Positions 18,661 through 21,061 of a stretch of DNA of 21,061 bases are shown piece after piece. Numbering within the stretch: the first letter of the stretch is position 1; each line of letters starts with the position of its first letter. The notes beneath the pieces are model-generated. The model saw only the letters and a list, made by a program, of their open reading frames with translations, made no database searches and had not been told where the DNA came from. The position numbers and the translations under genes were made by a program. This DNA is from Chara braunii (lineage: Eukaryota > Streptophyta > Charophyceae > Charales > Characeae), in assembly GCA_003427395.1 (NCBI GenBank), contig BFEA01000640.1:631288-652348 (forward strand), written 5' to 3'.

Positions 18661-18841
18661 CGGTCGTTGATCTGACTGGCTGCCTCCTGTTCGTGCACTC
18701 TCTTCTCCATCCCTCTCGTCGGTATCCCTGTCCTTCGTAGACCAGCACACGGAGGGTCCCCCCTAATTCCATCTCTCTCCTATCCCGATCATATCTTTCC
18801 CTCTTTTCTTAGCCATTTGTCTCCCTCCTCGTTACGGTTTC

Positions 18842-19040
18842 CCGCCATCTGCCCTCGCTGCTCCCCGGCATCTGTCCTCTTCAGTTCCCGCCATCTGTCT
18901 CCTCGCGGCAGTTCCCGCCATCTGTCTCCTCGCGCCAATTCCTGCCATCTGCCTGCCTCCTCGCGCCAGTTCCCGCCATCTGTCGCCTTGCGCCAGTTCC
19001 CGCCATCTGTCGCCTCGGGCCAGCCGCGCCATCTGTCTTA
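18842..19040. repeat. 27-bp minisatellite, about eight units
   Basis: Units begin CCCGCCATCTGTC and continue TCCTCGCGCCAGTT. Unit starts fall near 18842, 18865, 18887, 18914, 18941, 18972, 18999 and 19025, with spacing mainly 27 bp (one unit carries 4 extra bp). The unit is a multiple of three, so open frames run through it on both strands, giving 9-residue repeats such as RQMAGTGAR on the minus strand. Its position about 100 bp upstream of the proposed start codon suggests it lies in a 5' leader rather than in a protein. Confidence 0.9.
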
Positions 19041-19139
19041 CTGCCATCGCTGTTTTCTTCTACCAATTACCTACGGCGCCAGAACCCGCTATCGCTTCGA
19101 CAGGTGTTGAGCTAATCAAGACTCCTCGGATTGGTCAAG

Positions 19140-19304
19140 ATGATTTCGTTGCAAAACGCGTTAATTCCATATCAAGGCCACGGGCTGTACATGCGAGACC
19201 AGATCAAGACGGAAGACGACGACCGCTTCATCTTTCCGCACGCTACGCAATCGCCGTCGGACGGGAGCGAAGTAACTTCCGGTCGGTATCCCGTCCCGTG
19301 CTGA
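19140..19304 (+). CDS. Putative first coding exon of a host gene (partial)
   Basis: An ATG at 19140, the first after an in-frame TAA at 19113, opens MISLQNALIPYQGHGLYMRD, then QIKTEDDDRFIFPHATQSPS and DGSE. At 19272 the sequence reads GAA|GTAACT, a fair 5' splice site. If unspliced, the frame adds ten residues (VTSGRYPVPC) and stops at TGA 19302-19304, giving only 54 residues. The amino-acid mix (balanced, acidic patch, few rare residues) and the mixed codon use are unlike the low-complexity frames around it. IKTE fits the psi-K-x-E sumoylation consensus, which is often seen in nuclear regulators, but I do not recognise the family. The CpG-rich, pyrimidine-patched DNA upstream fits a promoter and leader. 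Further exons were not found in the remaining 1.75 kb and may lie beyond the window. The alternative is a chance ORF. Confidence 0.45.
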   Translation: MISLQNALIPYQGHGLYMRDQIKTEDDDRFIFPHATQSPSDGSEVTSGRYPVPC

Positions 19305-19460
19305 GTCTTCTCGTTTCTTGCCTCTGTCATCTGTCTTTTGCCAGTTTCAGTGACGTCCGGTCGGTATCCCGTCCCGTCTTCTCCTTTCTCCCTGCATCGT
19401 CTCTTTTGCGAATCTCAGTAACCTCCGGCTTCCCGGTCGGTATTCCGTCCCACCTACCGC
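19271..19460. repeat. Three-unit 68-78-bp direct repeat starting at the proposed splice donor
   Basis: The word AGTAACTTCCGGTCGGTATC followed by CCGTCCCGT starts at 19271. It recurs as AGTGACGTCCGGTCGGTATC at 19349 and as AGTAACCTCCGGCTTCCCGG with TCGGTATTCCGTCCC at 19417. The sequences between units also share CT-rich words and TCTTTTG. The repeat begins exactly at the end of the coding-like stretch. Confidence 0.8.
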
Positions 19461-19920
19461 CCTGTCGCGGCGTCAATTGCCTTTTTTTGGTGTCAATTGT
19501 GGTTTCTTGTCTGCGGCTATGTGTGGTGTATTACGTAGGTGGCGGGCGACTCCGTGCTCGCCCTGATTTTTGAGACTTTGGACTCTCCTTCTTCGTGTGT
19601 TTTCGCACGCTGGCGCGCAGGTGGAAGCCTCCTCCCTTGCCAAACCATACACGTCGTATCTTGACGCGCAGTGGGAGCCGCCTCCTCGCCTTATTGCTAG
19701 CTTTGTCTTCGTCCGCTGTCGTCTATTTCGGAGGCAGTCGGTCACTGCGCGACGGCAAGACAGGGATGTTGGTCTCGGCGCGCAGTGGTTACGGAGCAAA
19801 GAAACGGAGAAGGATGTAAATGAAGGAGAGGAGAATGATGCTATGGCAGTCTGCGAGTGTGCGCCGGCGGCGAATGATTTGTGGATTGTTGTTTCGCGGA
19901 AGAGAAGGTAGCCGGCTGTA
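19461..19920. other. CpG-rich stretch, no gene recognised
   Basis: A plus-strand open frame at 19570-19911 (113 codons) is Arg- and Ser-rich with no motif. The words GCGCAGGTGGAAGCCTCCTC and GCGCAGTGGGAGCCGCCTCC (19614 and 19668) form another small direct repeat about 54 bp apart. If the exon call at 19140 is right, this stretch would be intron. Confidence 0.5.
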
Positions 19921-20027
19921 TATGGTGTAAAGAGTGGTCTCCAATTTCGGTAGGCTTAGGTAGGTTTATTTCCAGCACAATGGTCTCCAATTTATGGTGT
20001 GAAGTGGTCTCCGATTTGGGTAGGCTA
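19921..20027. repeat. Two-unit direct repeat, 72-bp period
   Basis: TATGGTGTAAAGAGTGGTCT with CCAATTTCGGTAGGCTTA starts at 19921. It recurs from 19993 as TATGGTGTGAAGTGGTCTCC with GATTTGGGTAGGCTA. A third partial copy, AATGGTCTCCAATTT, sits between them at 19979. Confidence 0.85.
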
Positions 20028-20453
20028 TGCACGAAGGGCACTGAGCCAGGAGAGCGACACGAGTAATGAGACAGTTTCCAGTCTTGCAGGTGGCGCGGTA
20101 ATGAGCCAGGTGGGCCATCAGCGATCCGTCTCGAATAGCACGGAGAGAGAAGTTGAGGACTTGCACACACCAGGGCTTTCCCAAATGCATCTCACTGCAA
20201 TTACGGCTAGACCTCGATGAATCTGATTGCAATCACGTCCAGAATCTGACTGTCGCAAAAAGTTCTAGTGTGAGTATGCCCTGAGAAAAGTAGGGAATAC
20301 CCGTAGGGAACCGGAAGGACGGGTTGTGGATGGGGTAGGCAAGGGTCAGGCTGAAAGGGGGAGAGTATCCGTAGGGGATTTTGAAATAGGTTTGGGAGGT
20401 AGGCTTGCCAGATAGCAGGCTTACGGCGGTTTATACGATCGGACAATGATGGG
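20028..20453. other. Intergenic or intronic stretch
   Basis: No gene was recognised. It contains GATGAATCTGATTGCAATCA with CGTCCAGAATCTGA after it (20216-20250), which resembles GATGAATCTGGCCGCAACCA with CGCCCAGAGCC after it (17127-17157), a dispersed repeat of the right-hand region. Confidence 0.5.
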
Positions 20454-20550
20454 AATCGGACGGTGTAGGATGTCTGGCCTTATTTCGACCCGGGAATCTA
20501 CTCGCAATCGGACGGTGTAGGATTTCTGGCCTTGTCTCGAGTCGGGATTC
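20454..20550. repeat. Two-unit direct repeat, 52-bp period
   Basis: AATCGGACGGTGTAGGATGT with CTGGCCTTATTTCGACCCGG begins at 20454. It recurs at 20506 as AATCGGACGGTGTAGGATTT with CTGGCCTTGTCTCGAGTCGG. The copies differ by a few substitutions. Confidence 0.9.
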
Positions 20551-20567
20551 GAGGTTTGGGAGGTAAA

Positions 20568-20625
20568 TTTGGGAGATGTCATATAGATGTTTGATTGAAG
20601 GTCGCGGGCGGTTGAAGTGGAGGAG

Positions 20626-20691
<66 letters not shown>

Positions 20692-20773
20692 GAAATTTGG
20701 GAGATGTCATATGCATGTGTGATTGAAGGTAGGGTAGGTTTGGGAGATGTCATATACCTATTTGATTGAAGGT
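20568..20773. repeat. Three 35-bp direct repeats split by a (GA)n run
   Basis: TTTGGGAGATGTCATATAGA with TGTTTGATTGAAGGT starts at 20568, and close copies start at 20696 and 20739. Between the first and second copies lies a 62-nt GA microsatellite (20629-20690). Copies two and three are 43 bp apart. Confidence 0.9.
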
Positions 20774-21061
20774 AATTAGGATTCTGCGATGAGAAGGTTG
20801 GGGAAGAGTAGGATGGATTTTACGATGGAATCAAGTATTTGCTGCCCAGTGGTTATTGGCATCGCTGATTGGTGCTGTTGCTATGTTATTACAATCGGCG
20901 TGAATATATAATTGGATGTCCAGTTGCTATAACCGACAGTCTGTAGAGTTTTCCATCTGGTGTGGGTGAGTGATAGTCTACTTTGATTTTGGTTAAGGTA
21001 GATTATCATTTACAGTGTAATCAGTGAGGGGATTCTGCAGACTGTTGAGGGTTCAGCCTCC
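20774..21061. other. Right edge, no feature recognised
   Basis: Moderately AT-rich sequence without an open frame of note. It could be intron of the gene proposed to start at 19140. Confidence 0.4.

Noticed and set aside
18290-18772. Minus-strand 160-codon open frame rich in Arg and Glu
   Set aside because: It lies across CT/GA-biased low-complexity DNA, and its composition reflects that bias; no domain is visible.
18842-19040. CRISPR-like array
   Set aside because: The repeats are contiguous with no unique spacers and the genome is eukaryotic; it is a minisatellite.
17060-20773. Ribosomal DNA intergenic spacer
   Set aside because: Tandem repeats and GC richness fit superficially, but the only rRNA piece is 17 kb away, truncated, and separated by several transposons.

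Overview
This is a stretch of repeat-rich eukaryotic nuclear DNA, most likely from a plant. The main evidence is a L1-clade LINE with a plant-style endonuclease start (NCWNIRGLG) and a plant-type zf-RVT C-terminus, a Ty3/gypsy fragment ending in a chromodomain, and a large-subunit rRNA fragment that looks plant-like from memory. I cannot name the species. There are no operons, CRISPR arrays or intact long protein genes. Most of the window is decayed transposable elements, with one plausible host exon near the right end.

Left part (1-8,700). A (TG)n/(GATA)n/(GA)n microsatellite opens the window. A 168-nt antisense piece of the 3' domain of LSU rRNA follows. Next come about 2.8 kb of AT-rich DNA without genes, a broken chromovirus integrase C-terminus with chromodomain (3236-3754), and some 4 kb of pyrimidine-biased or AT-rich sequence with no recognised gene. 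Two miniature inverted-repeat elements stand out: a foldback at 5942-6118 and a CACTA-like one at 7849-8050.

Middle part (8,693-16,740). This is a nest of at least four copies of one LINE family. A 3' end on the minus strand (8693-8835) abuts a plus-strand ORF2 C-terminus (8836-9776), an arrangement that looks like twin priming. A nearly full-length minus-strand copy runs from its 37-nt poly(A) tail at 9809 up through zf-RVT, reverse transcriptase, endonuclease and ORF1 to roughly 16,268. A 277-bp tail fragment (15614-15890), flanked by a 13-bp target-site duplication, landed exactly at the ORF1 start codon of the big copy. A further 3' end with internal tandem repeats lies at 16269-16740. 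All copies are dead: both aspartate motifs of the reverse transcriptase are damaged, and the reading frames carry many nonsense codons.

Right part (16,740-21,061). The composition changes to CpG-rich DNA with diverged tandem repeats, a purine-rich tract, pyrimidine-rich patches and a 27-bp minisatellite. At 19140 an ATG opens a short, coding-like ORF that ends in a good splice-donor context. I read this as the first coding exon of a plus-strand host gene whose remaining exons are not identified here. Several further short direct repeats and a (GA)n run fill the rest.
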